A DNA stretch of 64,000 bases from Microbacterium luteolum. Lineage in GTDB: Bacteria; Actinomycetota; Actinomycetes; Actinomycetales; Microbacteriaceae. This document shows positions 1 through 9,136 of the stretch, in pieces. The position numbers and the translations under genes are program-made. Location of the stretch: assembly GCF_039533965.1 (NCBI RefSeq), contig NZ_BAAAUN010000001.1, forward strand, positions 744,001 to 808,000, read 5' to 3'. Each line of letters begins with the position of its first letter. Positions within the stretch are counted from its first letter, which is position 1. The notes beneath the pieces were generated by a model, which did not search any database, was not told where the DNA came from, and saw nothing but the letters and a program-made list of their open reading frames with translations.

Positions 1-772
1 CGGGTCGCGCGGCGAGCTCGAGGTACGGCACCGTGTCGATCGAGATCGGGAAGGCCTTCACCAGCGCTCGGTGGGACTCTCCCCTGTCATCGATCTCTCC
101 GTTGCCCGACGGCACCGTGACGGTCGAGGCCTTGATGTCGTACTTCAACCGACGCCGGATGGCGTTGAGGAAGTTGGTGGCGTCGGTCGCACGCTGGAAG
201 CCGATCACATCGGCTCCGAGGAGACCGCGCAGCACCTGTCCGCGCCACGGCAGCTGGGCGTACAGGCCGTGCGTCGGGAACGGGATGTGGTGGAAGTAGC
301 CGATCGTCACGTCGGGGCGCAGTGCGCGCACCATCTGCGGCACGAGCTGCAGCTGGTAGTCGTGCACCCAGACGGTGCCGCCCTGCGCCACAGCCGCCGC
401 GGCGGCATCCGCGAACCGGCGGTTGACCGACACGTACGCGTCCCACCACTCGCGGTGGTACTGGGGAGGCGCGATGACGTCGTGATACAGCGGCCAGATG
501 GTGTCGTTGGAGAAGCCTTCGTAGTACTCCGCGATCTCCTGCTCGCTCAACGGGATCGGGATCAGTCGCAGACCCCCGGAGGTGAAGGGCTTGAGCTCGA
601 GATCAGGCTGTCCGGCCCATCCGACCCAGGCGCCGTTCACTCCCTGCATCACGGGCTCGAGCGCGGCGACCAGTCCACCGGGCGACGTGCGCCACACCTC
701 TTCGCCGTCGGGACCCGGAACACGGTCGACGGGCAGCCGATTGGCGACCACGACGAAATCTGCGGCGGCCAT
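1..772 (-). CDS. otsA: Trehalose-6-phosphate synthase, N-terminal part (cut by window edge)
   Basis: Glycosyltransferase family 20 enzyme that joins UDP-glucose and glucose-6-phosphate to trehalose-6-phosphate in the cytoplasm, the first step of the OtsAB pathway. The visible 257 codons contain family landmarks: VVVANRLPVDR at the N-terminus, the SPGGLVAAL glucose-phosphate loop, WPLYHD, VWVHDYQLQLVP, GYFHHIPFP and DVIGFQ. The start is ATG at 772, preceded by GAGGAG six bases away. The C-terminal half, including the UDP-sugar site, lies beyond base 1. It follows the MFS gene on the same strand after 71 bases. otsB, if adjacent, is outside the window. Confidence 0.95.
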   Translation of the reverse strand, partial: MAAADFVVVANRLPVDRVPGPDGEEVWRTSPGGLVAALEPVMQGVNGAWVGWAGQPDLELKPFTSGGLRLIPIPLSEQEIAEYYEGFSNDTIWPLYHDVIAPPQYHREWWDAYVSVNRRFADAAAAAVAQGGTVWVHDYQLQLVPQMVRALRPDVTIGYFHHIPFPTHGLYAQLPWRGQVLRGLLGADVIGFQRATDATNFLNAIRRRLKYDIKASTVTVPSGNGEIDDRGESHRALVKAFPISIDTVPYLELAARP

Positions 773-843
773 GATGACTCCTCACGCCAGGGGTTGGGTT
801 CTCCCCAGGCTACCGAGGTTGCCGCGCGCGTTTCGCCAGGTCG

Positions 844-2109
844 TCAGGCGGCGACGCGCGCAGCGCGCGGTGTCGTGCGGCTGAGGAACCAGTTGACGAG
901 TCCCGCGGCGAACACGACGCCGGCCGCGATCACCGGGATCAGCAGGGCCGGAGCCGTGCCGATGCTCTCGGCGATCTCTCCGGTGGTCGCAGCCCCCAGC
1001 GACTGTCCGACGACGACACCCGAGCCGAGCATCGTCATGACCGTCGCGGAGCGCCCGAGCGGGCTGCGGGCGGCGCCGAAGCTGTACTGGGTGACCAGCG
1101 TCGGTCCGATGCCGATGCCCATGATGCCGAGCGCGACCATCATCGTCACGGGAGAGTCCACGAAGAGGAGCAGCAGGCTCCCGACGAGCAGGATGCCGGA
1201 GAACACCAGCCACCGTGCGCGCAGGGTGAAGGCCGGCGGAAGCCAGGCCACCCCCAGCGCGAGGATCGCCGAGCCGACGCCCATCACGCCGTAGAGGAGT
1301 CCGGCCTGCTCGGGAGCACCCCGGTCGGCCATGAACGAGGTGAGAGCGGTGAGCATCGCGCCGAAGAAGATCCCCACTCCGAGGATCCCGAGCACCACGA
1401 TGAGCAGCTGCGGGCGGAACAGCTCGGAGACGGCGGACGGCGCCTTGCCGTCGGCACCGCGCTCCTGCGAGACATGACGGCCGCTCGGATGCAGCGCGAA
1501 CGCGCCGACGAACAGGACGGTCAGTGCCGCGGCTCCCACCAGCGGTGCCCACGGCGCGAGAGCCGAGGCGAGGACGCCGACGAGGAAGGGTCCGAACACG
1601 AAGACGGTCTCATCCGCCGCCGACTCGTAGGCCATCGTTCCGGAGAGGGTGCGCGACTGCCGAGCATCGGGCATCCGCTCACGGATGATCGTGACGAGCC
1701 GCGAGCGCGAGAGCGGCGCGACCTGCGGTGCGGTCGCACCGATGCCTGCCGCAGCCAGCAGCACGAAGCCGTCTGCCGCTGCGCCGTAGACCACCACGGT
1801 GAAGACCACGAGCATCGCGCCGTTCGCCAGCGCGAGGGCGAGGAGCACGCCGCGCTGGCCCCACCGGTCGGCCGCCGCACCCAGGAGCGGACCGAAGCAG
1901 GCGGTCCCGATGCCGACGGCGGCCGAGGTGAGTCCGCCGAGCGAGAGCGAACCTCGCGCCGAGACGACGACCGTCAGGACGCCGACGACCATCATCGCGA
2001 ACGGCAGTCGGGCGATGAAGGCGATGAGGAAGTACGGGAGGCCGGCCAGGCGGAAGAGGCTGGGTCCGTCGGAACGAATCGTCTGGGTGTGCGGTGATGC
2101 GTGTGTCAT
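844..2109 (-). CDS. MFS transporter (12-TM, drug-efflux type)
   Basis: A 421-residue major facilitator superfamily integral membrane protein; the substrate cannot be told from sequence. Twelve hydrophobic segments are evident. The cytoplasmic loop after TM2 carries a motif-A-like GAAADRWGQRG, and the central loop is long and charged (HPSGRHVSQERGADGK). I chose ATG at 2109 (MTHASPHTQ) because the longer reading upstream is Arg-rich and non-membranous. A weak GAGAG lies just before this ATG. It is upstream of otsA on the same strand and divergent from the aminotransferase. Confidence 0.85.
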   Translation of the reverse strand: MTHASPHTQTIRSDGPSLFRLAGLPYFLIAFIARLPFAMMVVGVLTVVVSARGSLSLGGLTSAAVGIGTACFGPLLGAAADRWGQRGVLLALALANGAMLVVFTVVVYGAAADGFVLLAAAGIGATAPQVAPLSRSRLVTIIRERMPDARQSRTLSGTMAYESAADETVFVFGPFLVGVLASALAPWAPLVGAAALTVLFVGAFALHPSGRHVSQERGADGKAPSAVSELFRPQLLIVVLGILGVGIFFGAMLTALTSFMADRGAPEQAGLLYGVMGVGSAILALGVAWLPPAFTLRARWLVFSGILLVGSLLLLFVDSPVTMMVALGIMGIGIGPTLVTQYSFGAARSPLGRSATVMTMLGSGVVVGQSLGAATTGEIAESIGTAPALLIPVIAAGVVFAAGLVNWFLSRTTPRAARVAA

Positions 2110-2274
2110 GGCTCTCGCGCGTCGATGACGCGATGTCGGGTGCCGCCGCTGTCCGCGGGAATGCCCGCGGCCGGTAGTTACACGGTCTGTGCGGCCGCGG
2201 ACGAGCCGCGACACCCCCATGGTATCGGGTCGGACTGGGCGGGGGCAGGGAGCTCGCGCCCTGCGCCGCGGCGC

Positions 2275-2320
2275 TAGTGTGGTCGTCACTCCCACACCCG
2301 TGCCTCTCGTTTCAGGAGGA
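2275..2320 (+). promoter_or_regulatory. Promoter -10 and ribosome binding site of the aminotransferase gene
   Basis: TAGTGT at 2275-2280 fits the actinobacterial -10 TANNNT, and AGGAGGA at 2314-2320 is a strong Shine-Dalgarno four bases before TTG 2325. The ribosome site decides the TTG start over the upstream in-frame codons. The intervening leader would be about 38 bases. Confidence 0.55.
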
Positions 2321-2324
2321 ACCG

Positions 2325-3530
2325 TTGTCCTCTGCCCCGCAGACCTCCACTCCCACCCGGGCGCTCCCCGACCGCTCGCAGCGCGCGGGATCGGCGAAGA
2401 CCTCGCCCGTCCGCGACCTGCTCGCGTTGACCGAGCGACCCGAGGTCATCTCGTTCGCCGGCGGGCTGCCCGCTCCGGAGCTGTTCGATCTCGACGGCAT
2501 CCGCGCCTCCTTCGATGCGGTGCTCGGGTCTCCCGGTGTCCTGCAGTACTCGACGTCCGAGGGCAGTCCCGCGCTCCGCGAGGAGGTCGCCCGGCGCTAC
2601 ACCGCGGACGGCCTGGAGACCGCGGCATCCGAGCTGATCATCACGACCGGGTCGCAGCAGGGTCTCGGACTGCTGGCGACCGCGCTGATCGATCCCGGCG
2701 ACACGATCCTCGTCGAGGAGCCGTGCTACCTCGCCGCACTGCAGACGTTCGCGCTGGCCGGCGCCCGCGTGGTCGGAATCCCCTACGACGACGACGGTCT
2801 CGACCTCGACGCGCTGGACCGGATGGCAGCGGAGCACGCGCCGAAGTTCTTCTACACGGTCCCGACGTTCCAGAACCCCACGGGCCGCACGCACGGTCTG
2901 GGGTCTCGGCGACGCATCGCCGAGATCGCACGGCAGCGCGGATTCCGCATCATCGAGGACGAGCCGTACCGCCAGCTGCGCTACTCGGGTGACCCGCTCC
3001 CGTCCCTGGCCGCTTTCGCGCCCGATCACGTCCTGAGTCTCGGCAGCTTCTCCAAGGTGATCGCCCCGGGACTGCGCATCGGCTGGATCCGCACGACGCC
3101 GGACGTGCGCCCCACGGTCACGATCGCGAAGCAGGCGGCGGACCTGCACACGTCCACGATCGACCAGGCGGCTGCCGCGCACTATCTCGTCTCCGGACGC
3201 GGAGAGCCGGCGCTCGACCGCATCCGCTCGGCCTACGCGGAGCGGCGCGACACCATGCTCGACGTGCTGCCGAGCGTGCTCCCCGCGGGAAGCACCTGGA
3301 ACCGTCCGGACGGCGGCATGTTCGTGTGGGTGCGGCTGCCGGAGGGAATGGATGCCGCGGCGTCGCTCGGCGCAGCGTTGGCGCAGGACGTCGCCTATGT
3401 TCCCGGCGCGTCGTTCTTCTCCGGGCCTCCCGACGAGCGCACGCTCCGTCTGTCCTTCACCACCTACCCTCCTGCCAGCATCAGGGAGGGGTTGTCAAGG
3501 CTCGGGACGGCCTGGGGCGCAGGCGGGTAG
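2325..3530 (+). CDS. PLP-dependent aminotransferase, class I/II (2-aminoadipate aminotransferase/LysN-like)
   Basis: A fold-type I aminotransferase of 401 residues using pyridoxal phosphate, resembling the LysN/2-aminoadipate group and the aminotransferase half of MocR regulators, but without a DNA-binding domain. Visible features are the N-terminal VISFAGGLPAPELF substrate-loop motif, YSTSEG, the TGSQQG cofactor loop, PTFQNPTG, DEPYRQLRYSG, and the Schiff-base lysine in SFSKVIAPGLRIGW. The start is TTG 2325 behind AGGAGGA. Substrate is unknown; branched-chain or aromatic amino acids are as likely as aminoadipate. Its TAG stop forms part of the -10 box of the next gene. Confidence 0.88.
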   Translation: MSSAPQTSTPTRALPDRSQRAGSAKTSPVRDLLALTERPEVISFAGGLPAPELFDLDGIRASFDAVLGSPGVLQYSTSEGSPALREEVARRYTADGLETAASELIITTGSQQGLGLLATALIDPGDTILVEEPCYLAALQTFALAGARVVGIPYDDDGLDLDALDRMAAEHAPKFFYTVPTFQNPTGRTHGLGSRRRIAEIARQRGFRIIEDEPYRQLRYSGDPLPSLAAFAPDHVLSLGSFSKVIAPGLRIGWIRTTPDVRPTVTIAKQAADLHTSTIDQAAAAHYLVSGRGEPALDRIRSAYAERRDTMLDVLPSVLPAGSTWNRPDGGMFVWVRLPEGMDAAASLGAALAQDVAYVPGASFFSGPPDERTLRLSFTTYPPASIREGLSRLGTAWGAGG

Positions 3531-3533
3531 CGT
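3528..3533 (+). promoter_or_regulatory. Leaderless -10 box containing the upstream stop codon
   Basis: TAGCGT lies six bases before ATG 3540. Its first three bases are the TAG stop codon of the aminotransferase gene, so one triplet would serve as translation stop and promoter element. Confidence 0.5.
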
Positions 3534-3539
3534 AGGGGC

Positions 3540-3839
3540 ATGCGCTACCTCTTCAGCACCGGACTCGTCGCCGCGATCTCCGCGGGAATCTCGCTGCTGC
3601 GCGGCACCCGCCAAGAGCCCATCACCTGGCGTGCCGCCCTGTCGTGGCTGAGCTGGGGCATCACCATGGCCCTCGCCGTCGGTGCGGTCGTGGACATGAA
3701 TCGCGAGCGCCGCGGCGTGCTCGTCGACGCCGATTCGCCGCAGTCCGTGAAGAAGTCGAAGAAGGCGCAGCGCCTGCAGTTCCGCTCGCAGAAGGCTCTC
3801 GCGGATGCCCAGGGCCACGCCAAGGACCGTCGCGACTGA
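3540..3839 (+). CDS. Small membrane protein of unknown function
   Basis: A 99-residue protein I cannot assign. It has two hydrophobic segments (about residues 3-20 and 32-51) separated by RGTRQEPITW, then a Lys/Arg-rich cytoplasmic tail (VKKSKKAQRLQ). Codon use is typical of the neighbourhood. The leaderless-type TAGCGT box six bases before ATG supports the start. It converges with the thiolase gene. It looks like a conserved small actinobacterial membrane protein; no catalytic motif is seen. Confidence 0.7.
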   Translation: MRYLFSTGLVAAISAGISLLRGTRQEPITWRAALSWLSWGITMALAVGAVVDMNRERRGVLVDADSPQSVKKSKKAQRLQFRSQKALADAQGHAKDRRD

Positions 3840-3861
3840 GACGGCCCTCGGCGGGCTCCTG

Positions 3862-5061
3862 TCAGCGGGTGAGGATGAGTGCTTCGCCCTGACCGCCGCC
3901 GCCGCACAGCCCCACGGCTGCCGTGCCACCGCCGCGCCGCGCGAGCTCATGGGCGACGTGCACCACGAGCCTGTTGCCTGACGCACCGATCGGGTGTCCG
4001 ATCGCGATCCCGCCGCCGTGGATGTTCACGATCTCGCTGTCCAGCCCGAGTTCCACCTGCGAGCGGGCGACCACAGCACCGAAGGCCTCGTTGATCTCGA
4101 CCAGGTCGAGGTCGGCGGGCGTGATGCCCTGCTTCGCACAGGCCTTCTCGATCGCACGCGCCGGCTGGGCCTGGAGGGAGTTGTCCGGTCCCGCCGTCTG
4201 ACCGCTCGCGCCGACGGTCACGAGGACCGGCCAGCCCTTGGCCTCGGCGACCCCGCGAGATGTCACGATGACCGCGGATGCGCCGTCGGAGATCTGCGAC
4301 GAGTTCCCGGCGGTGATGGAGCCGCCTTCGGCGAAGGCCGCGCGCAGCCCCCCGAGCGTCTCCACCGTGGTCTCCGGGCGCACGCCTTCGTCCTTCGTCA
4401 CCAGAACCGGCTCACCTCGACGCTGCGGCACCGAGACGGTCACCAGCTCGGCGTCGAAAGCACCGGCCTCCTGCGCCGCCGCCGCACGCTGATGCGACAG
4501 GGCCGCGACAGCATCCTGCGCCTCGCGCGTGAGCTCGTACCGTGCGTTGTGCCGCTCCGTCGATGCGCCCATGCTCTCCCGGTCGTACGCATCGGTCAGC
4601 CCGTCGTACGCCATGTGGTCGAGCACCTCGACGCTCCCGTAGGTCCAGCCGTCGCGGGATCCCATCAGCAGGTGCGGCGCGCGCGTCATCGACTCCATCC
4701 CCGCCGCCACGACGACCTCGGCGTCTCCGGTGCGGATCATCCGGGCCGCGTCGATAATCGAGGTCAGGCCGGAGAGGCAGACCTTGTTCACCGAGTGCGC
4801 CGGCACATCCCAGCCGATCCCGGCACCGATCGCGGCCTGGCGGGCGGCGTTCTGGCCCGAACCCGCCGCGAGCACCTGGCCGACGATGACCGCGTCGATG
4901 TCGCCCGGGTCGACGGCGCCCTGCTCCAGCGCGCCTCGGATGGCGAGGGCGCCGAGCTCAGGCGCCGAGAAGGCGGCCAGCTGTCCCTTGAGGCGTCCCT
5001 GCGGTGTGCGGGCGGCGGCGACGATGACGATGTCGTTCGCGGCAGTGCTCTTCTCAACCAT
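3862..5061 (-). CDS. Acetyl-CoA C-acetyltransferase (thiolase)
   Basis: A thiolase of 399 residues, normal length, which cleaves acetoacetyl-CoA (or a related 3-ketoacyl-CoA) into acetyl-CoA units. The nucleophilic Cys is in NKVCLSGL, and the catalytic His and second Cys are in IGHPIGASG and [16 protein letters not shown]-type sequence favours acetoacetyl-CoA thiolase over 3-oxoadipyl-CoA thiolase. The start ATG 5061 lies inside the end of the CoA-transferase beta gene (8-base overlap), so translation is probably coupled. It is the last gene of a three-gene operon for acetoacetate or ketoacid breakdown. Confidence 0.9.
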   Translation of the reverse strand: MVEKSTAANDIVIVAAARTPQGRLKGQLAAFSAPELGALAIRGALEQGAVDPGDIDAVIVGQVLAAGSGQNAARQAAIGAGIGWDVPAHSVNKVCLSGLTSIIDAARMIRTGDAEVVVAAGMESMTRAPHLLMGSRDGWTYGSVEVLDHMAYDGLTDAYDRESMGASTERHNARYELTREAQDAVAALSHQRAAAAQEAGAFDAELVTVSVPQRRGEPVLVTKDEGVRPETTVETLGGLRAAFAEGGSITAGNSSQISDGASAVIVTSRGVAEAKGWPVLVTVGASGQTAGPDNSLQAQPARAIEKACAKQGITPADLDLVEINEAFGAVVARSQVELGLDSEIVNIHGGGIAIGHPIGASGNRLVVHVAHELARRGGGTAAVGLCGGGGQGEALILTR

Positions 5062-5722
5062 TTTCCGTGGTCCTTCCGTCGGTGAGGGCGTCCGAGAGGA
5101 CGAGGGGTGGTTCGGTGGCCGCGACGACCTCGTCGACCGTGACTCCTGGCGCGAGTTCGACGAGCACGAGGCCCTCGTCGGTGACGTCGATGACCGCCAG
5201 ATCGGTGATGATGCGATCGACGACCCCACGACCGGTGAGGGGGAGGGAGCAGTCGTTCACGATCTTCGCGGATCCGTCCCGAGCGACGTGCTCCATCAGC
5301 ACGATGACCCGACCGGCACCGTGCACGAGGTCCATGGCGCCTCCCGGTCCCTTCACCATCTTGCCCGGGATCATCCAGTTGGCGAGGTCGCCGGATGCCG
5401 AGACCTGCATGGCGCCGAGGATCGCGGCGTCGATCTTGCCACCGCGGATCATGCCGAAGCTCGCCGCCGAATCGAAGAACGCGGATCCCGGGAGGACCGT
5501 GACGGTCTCCTTGCCGGCGTTGATGAGATCCGGATCCACCGCCTCCTCGCGCGGATACGGACCTACGCCGAGGATGCCGTTCTCCGATTGCAGCACGACC
5601 GTGACGTCGGCCGGGACGTGATTCGGCACGAGGGTGGGCAGGCCGATGCCGAGGTTGACGTAGGCGCCGTCCTCGAGCTCGGCGGCGGCGCGTGCGGCCA
5701 TCTGGTCTCGGGTGAGTGCCAT
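5054..5722 (-). CDS. 3-oxoacid CoA-transferase subunit B
   Basis: Beta subunit (222 residues) of a class I CoA-transferase that moves CoA from succinyl-CoA to acetoacetate or 3-oxoadipate. The catalytic glutamate is in QSENGILG, the family signature, followed by GxGPYP, and [11 protein letters not shown] is typical of ScoB/PcaJ. The start ATG 5722 follows the alpha stop after one base, so the two subunits should be made in equal amounts. Substrate choice between acetoacetate and 3-oxoadipate cannot be fixed from sequence. The adjoining acetoacetyl-type thiolase and lack of other pca genes favour acetoacetate. Confidence 0.9.
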   Translation of the reverse strand: MALTRDQMAARAAAELEDGAYVNLGIGLPTLVPNHVPADVTVVLQSENGILGVGPYPREEAVDPDLINAGKETVTVLPGSAFFDSAASFGMIRGGKIDAAILGAMQVSASGDLANWMIPGKMVKGPGGAMDLVHGAGRVIVLMEHVARDGSAKIVNDCSLPLTGRGVVDRIITDLAVIDVTDEGLVLVELAPGVTVDEVVAATEPPLVLSDALTDGRTTENG

Positions 5723-5723
5723 G

Positions 5724-6509
5724 TCAGGCTCCTTCCGTGGCGACGGGCTCAGACACCGTGCGTCGCTCGATGCGCTTGGGGATGTCGGTGCCGACCTCGA
5801 TGATCCGGTGGACGAAGACGCCGGGGAGGTGGATGCTGTCGGGGTCGAGCTCTCCCGGTTCCACGAGGCGCTCGACCTGCGCGATGCAGACGCGACCGGC
5901 CATGGCGGCGAGCGGGTTGAAGTTGCGCGCCGCCTTGTTGAAGACGAGGTTGCCGTGCCGGTCGCCTGCAGCGGCGTGCACGAGTGCGAAGTCGGTCGTG
6001 ATCGCCTCTTCGAGGACGAACTCCTTCGGCACGCCGTCGACGTCGAACGTCCGGACGTCCTTCACCGGCGAGGCGACGGCGATCGATCCGTCCGGGTTGT
6101 AGCGCCGGGGCAGTCCCCCCTCGGCGACCTGCGTGCCGACCCCCGTCTGGGTGAAGAACGCGGCGATGCCGGAACCGCCGGCGCGGAGCTTCTCGGCGAG
6201 CGTTCCCTGCGGCGTGAGCTCGAGTTCGAGCTCGCCGGAGAGGAACTGCCGCTCGAACTCCTTGTTCTCGCCGACGTACGACGAGGTCATCTTGCGGATG
6301 CGCTGCGCGGCGAGGAGCACGCCGAGGCCCCAGTCGTCCACGCCGCAGTTGTTGCTCACGACGCTGAGGTCCTTCGTCCCCTGCGCGAGCAGCGCTTCGA
6401 TCAGGGCGATCGGGTTGCCGGAGAGACCGAACCCTCCGACCGCGAGAGATGAACCGTCCGTGATGTCGGCGACGGCCGAAGCCGCCGATTCCCACTGCTT
6501 GTCGATCAC
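5724..6509 (-). CDS. 3-oxoacid CoA-transferase subunit A
   Basis: Alpha subunit (261 residues) of the CoA-transferase. It shows the glycine-rich CoA loop [24 protein letters not shown] and [16 protein letters not shown], all characteristic of ScoA. The true start is GTG 6509 behind AAAGGAG; reading further upstream gives non-conserved sequence. It is the first gene of the operon scoA-scoB-thiolase, divergent from an IclR-family gene that probably controls it. Confidence 0.9.
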   Translation of the reverse strand: MIDKQWESAASAVADITDGSSLAVGGFGLSGNPIALIEALLAQGTKDLSVVSNNCGVDDWGLGVLLAAQRIRKMTSSYVGENKEFERQFLSGELELELTPQGTLAEKLRAGGSGIAAFFTQTGVGTQVAEGGLPRRYNPDGSIAVASPVKDVRTFDVDGVPKEFVLEEAITTDFALVHAAAGDRHGNLVFNKAARNFNPLAAMAGRVCIAQVERLVEPGELDPDSIHLPGVFVHRIIEVGTDIPKRIERRTVSEPVATEGA

Positions 6510-6567
6510 GCCTGCTCCTTTGAAATACGTGCGTGCCTCCAGCATCCGCCTCTCTTCACGGCGAGCG

Positions 6568-6578
6568 GAACGAAGTTC
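6568..6578. promoter_or_regulatory. Possible operator in the IclR / CoA-transferase divergent promoter
   Basis: GAAC-GAA-GTTC is a short perfect inverted repeat in the 106-base gap between the divergent genes, a plausible site for the IclR protein. It is short enough to occur by chance. Confidence 0.25.
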
Positions 6579-6615
6579 TTGCGATGTGGGCGATCGTGCG
6601 CGTAGCGTCCACATT

Positions 6616-7404
6616 ATGGAATCCCCGTCCCGCAGCGTTCCCGGAGCACAGGCCATCGCCCGCGCCGCCCGACTGCTGCGTCTCGTCACGGCGTCCGGCG
6701 CCGACGGTGCGGCACTGCACGACCTCGCTCGAGCCGCTGACCTCTCGCGTTCGACGACGCATCGACTGCTCAGCGCTCTGAAGGCCGAGGGGCTCGTCGA
6801 TCGAGACGGCGAGAGCACACGATGGATGCCGGGGCCCGAGCTCTTCCTCATGGGCTCGGTGGCGGCAGCGAGGTACGACGTCACCGGACTGGCCCGTGAC
6901 ATCGTGCGCTCTCTCGCGGTCAAGACCGAGGACAGTGCCTTCTTCTCCGTGCGACGCGCCGACGAGACCGTCTGCCTCCTGCGCGAAGAGGGTTCGTTCC
7001 CCATCCGGTCATTCGTGCTGAGTGAGGGCGTGCGTTTCCCCCTGGGTGTCGCCAGCGCCGGCCTCGCCATCCTCGCCTTCCTGCCTGACCACGATGTGGA
7101 TGCCTATCTCGAGCGCCACCCGGAGCTCGAGAGCAGCTGGGGCCGCGCCCACGGCGACGCCCCGCTGCGCACCCGGCTCGCCGAGACGAAGGAACGCGGC
7201 TACGCCGTGAACCCCGGACTGATCGTGGAGGGCAGCTGGGGCATGGGCGCCGCCGTGTTCGATCGCGCAGGCCGCCCGGAATGGGCGCTGAGCCTGACCG
7301 GCGTGGAGTTCCGCTTCGGACACGATCGGATCGCCGAACTCGGCCGCACGCTGCTCTCCCACGCGCACCAGCTCTCGGCGCGCATCGCGAGCGCTCGACG
7401 CTGA
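6616..7404 (+). CDS. IclR-family transcriptional regulator
   Basis: A DNA-binding regulator of 262 residues. The N-terminal winged helix-turn-helix (about residues 10-70) contains ALHDLARAADLSRSTTHRLLSAL, and a C-terminal IclR effector domain follows (VRFPLGVASAGLAILAF, ERGYAVNPGL, WGMGAAVF). ATG 6616 has TAGCGT seven bases upstream, suggesting a leaderless transcript. Being divergent from scoAB-thiolase, it most likely senses a ketoacid or its CoA ester. That is inference from position; activator or repressor action is not decidable here. Confidence 0.9.
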   Translation: MESPSRSVPGAQAIARAARLLRLVTASGADGAALHDLARAADLSRSTTHRLLSALKAEGLVDRDGESTRWMPGPELFLMGSVAAARYDVTGLARDIVRSLAVKTEDSAFFSVRRADETVCLLREEGSFPIRSFVLSEGVRFPLGVASAGLAILAFLPDHDVDAYLERHPELESSWGRAHGDAPLRTRLAETKERGYAVNPGLIVEGSWGMGAAVFDRAGRPEWALSLTGVEFRFGHDRIAELGRTLLSHAHQLSARIASARR

Positions 7405-7411
7405 AAGCTCT

Positions 7412-7447
7412 ATTCATACCAACGGGTATATACTCGATGGTATGAAT
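7412..7447 (+). promoter_or_regulatory. MarR operator/promoter overlapping the start codon
   Basis: ATTCATACC (7412-7420) and GGTATGAAT (7439-7447) are a perfect 9-bp inverted repeat. A third half-site GGTAT (7425-7429) forms ATACC-aacg-GGTAT with the first. The -10 TATACT (7429-7434) lies between them, and the right arm covers ATG 7442. A bound MarR dimer would block the promoter and the first codons, giving autorepression of the MarR-MFS operon. Confidence 0.7.
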
Positions 7448-7879
7448 CGTTCCGAAGTGATCCCTTCGCTCGTGCTCTCCGGCTACGCGCTCGGACGCAT
7501 CGCCGCGCAGGATGCCGGCAACGACGCACCTGCCGCCCAGTGGCGGGTGCTCAGCCTCCTCGAGCAGGCCGGCGCGCAGCGCGTGGGCGCCCTGGCGACT
7601 TCCGCACGGACCACTCAGCCCGGCATGACCCGCCTGCTGGGCGGACTGGAGCGCGACCGACTCGTGCTCCGCTCCCCCGACCCCGACGACTCCCGGGCCA
7701 TCGTCGTCGACATCACCGCGCAGGGCTCCGAGACCCTCGCTGCGTGGCGCACCGAGTTCCGCGAGACACTCGCGCCGCGCTTCGCCGCACTGAGCGATGA
7801 CGACTGGTCCACCCTCACCCGCGCCGCCGAGATCCTCGCCGCGCACACCGCCCCCGATTCGACAGGAGAAGCACGTTGA
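7442..7879 (+). CDS. MarR-family transcriptional regulator
   Basis: A winged-helix regulator of 145 residues, standard for MarR. The HTH is around residues 40-75 (VGALATSARTTQPGMTRLLGGLERDRLV), followed by the wing SPDPDDSRAIVV, whose DDSR is the family hallmark. TATACT ends seven bases before ATG and no Shine-Dalgarno is present, so the mRNA is probably leaderless. Its stop overlaps the TTG start of the MFS gene, so it likely represses its own operon until an MFS substrate or oxidant releases it. There is no cysteine, so thiol oxidation is not the signal. Confidence 0.9.
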   Translation: MNRSEVIPSLVLSGYALGRIAAQDAGNDAPAAQWRVLSLLEQAGAQRVGALATSARTTQPGMTRLLGGLERDRLVLRSPDPDDSRAIVVDITAQGSETLAAWRTEFRETLAPRFAALSDDDWSTLTRAAEILAAHTAPDSTGEAR

Positions 7880-9105
7880 ACACCCCCGCCACCACCTCGG
7901 TGTGGAAGCAGCCCGCGCAGGTCTGGGCGGTCGCCTTCGCCTGCGTCGTCGCCTTCATGGGCATCGGGCTGGTCGATCCGATCCTCCCGGCGATCGCCGA
8001 GTCCCTCGAGGCCTCACCGGTCGAGACCGAACTGCTGTTCACGAGCTACCTCCTGGTGACGGGTCTCGCGATGCTCGTGACGAGCTGGATCTCCAGCCGG
8101 ATCGGCGCCAAGGCCACCCTGCTGATCGGGCTGGCCCTGATCGTCGCCTTCGCGCTGCTGTGCGCCCTGAGCGGCAGCGTGGACGCCGTGATCGGCTTCC
8201 GCGCGGGTTGGGGCCTCGGGAACGCGCTCTTCATCTCCACGGCCCTCGCCACGATCGTGGGTGCAGCCTCCGGTGGTAGCAGTGCGGCGATCATCCTCTA
8301 CGAGGCGGCCCTCGGTCTCGGCATCGCGATCGGTCCGCTCCTCGGCGGCATCCTCGGCGAGCAGAGCTGGCGCGGACCGTTCTTCGGCGTGGTCGTGCTC
8401 ATGGCCATCGCGTTCCTCGCCGTGCTGGTGCTGCTCCGCGGCCCGGGTGAGAAGCGCCAGCCGGTGCCGTTCTCGGCACCGTTCACCGCGCTGCGTCGTC
8501 CCGCGCTCGCGATCCTCGCTGTCGCTGCCCTGTTCTACAACATCGGTTTCTTCGTGCTCCTGGCCTTCTCCCCGTTCCCCTTGGGCTTCGGAGCCCTCGG
8601 CATCGGGTTTACGTTCTTCGGCTGGGGGGTCGCGCTCGCTGTCACCAGCGTCTGGGTCGCCCCCGTCCTGATGCGCCGCATGCCGCGGACCCGCATCATC
8701 CTCATCGTCCTGCCACTGCTCGCACTCGACCTCGTCGTCGCGGGGCTCGTCGTCGGGAGCGCCGGAGCCCTGGTCGCCTGCATCGTCATCGGCGGTCTGC
8801 TCCTGGGAGTGATGAACACCGTCCTCACCGAGGCAGTGATGGAGGCCACCGACCTGCCGCGTTCCGTGGCATCGTCGGCGTACTCCGCGGTCCGGTTCCT
8901 GGGCGGAGCGATGGCACCGCCCATCGCCGCTCTGCTGTGGCACGCATTCAACGCGACGGTGCCGTACGTCTTCGCCGCCGCGTCCGTGCTGCTCGCCGCC
9001 CTCACGGTGTTCCTCGGTCGCCGCGTGCTCGCGCACATCGATGACGAGCCGTCGGATGCCGCGGCGGAAGACGCCGAGGCGATCCTGATCGGCGACGCCG
9101 CCTGA
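7876..9105 (+). CDS. MFS transporter controlled by MarR
   Basis: A 409-residue, 12-TM major facilitator. Motif A-like SSRIGAKATLLIG follows TM2, and the GLGIAIGPLLGGILG stretch in TM5 is the antiporter motif C of drug/H+ exporters. The start is TTG 7876 behind GGAGAA, overlapping the MarR stop codon (TTGA). Coupling to a MarR repressor and motif C together suggest efflux of a toxic compound. The acidic C-terminal tail (DDEPSDAAAEDAEA) is cytoplasmic. Confidence 0.88.
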   Translation: MNTPATTSVWKQPAQVWAVAFACVVAFMGIGLVDPILPAIAESLEASPVETELLFTSYLLVTGLAMLVTSWISSRIGAKATLLIGLALIVAFALLCALSGSVDAVIGFRAGWGLGNALFISTALATIVGAASGGSSAAIILYEAALGLGIAIGPLLGGILGEQSWRGPFFGVVVLMAIAFLAVLVLLRGPGEKRQPVPFSAPFTALRRPALAILAVAALFYNIGFFVLLAFSPFPLGFGALGIGFTFFGWGVALAVTSVWVAPVLMRRMPRTRIILIVLPLLALDLVVAGLVVGSAGALVACIVIGGLLLGVMNTVLTEAVMEATDLPRSVASSAYSAVRFLGGAMAPPIAALLWHAFNATVPYVFAAASVLLAALTVFLGRRVLAHIDDEPSDAAAEDAEAILIGDAA

Positions 9106-9136
9106 GGCGCGCGGCGGGCTTCGCTACGGTGGAGCG

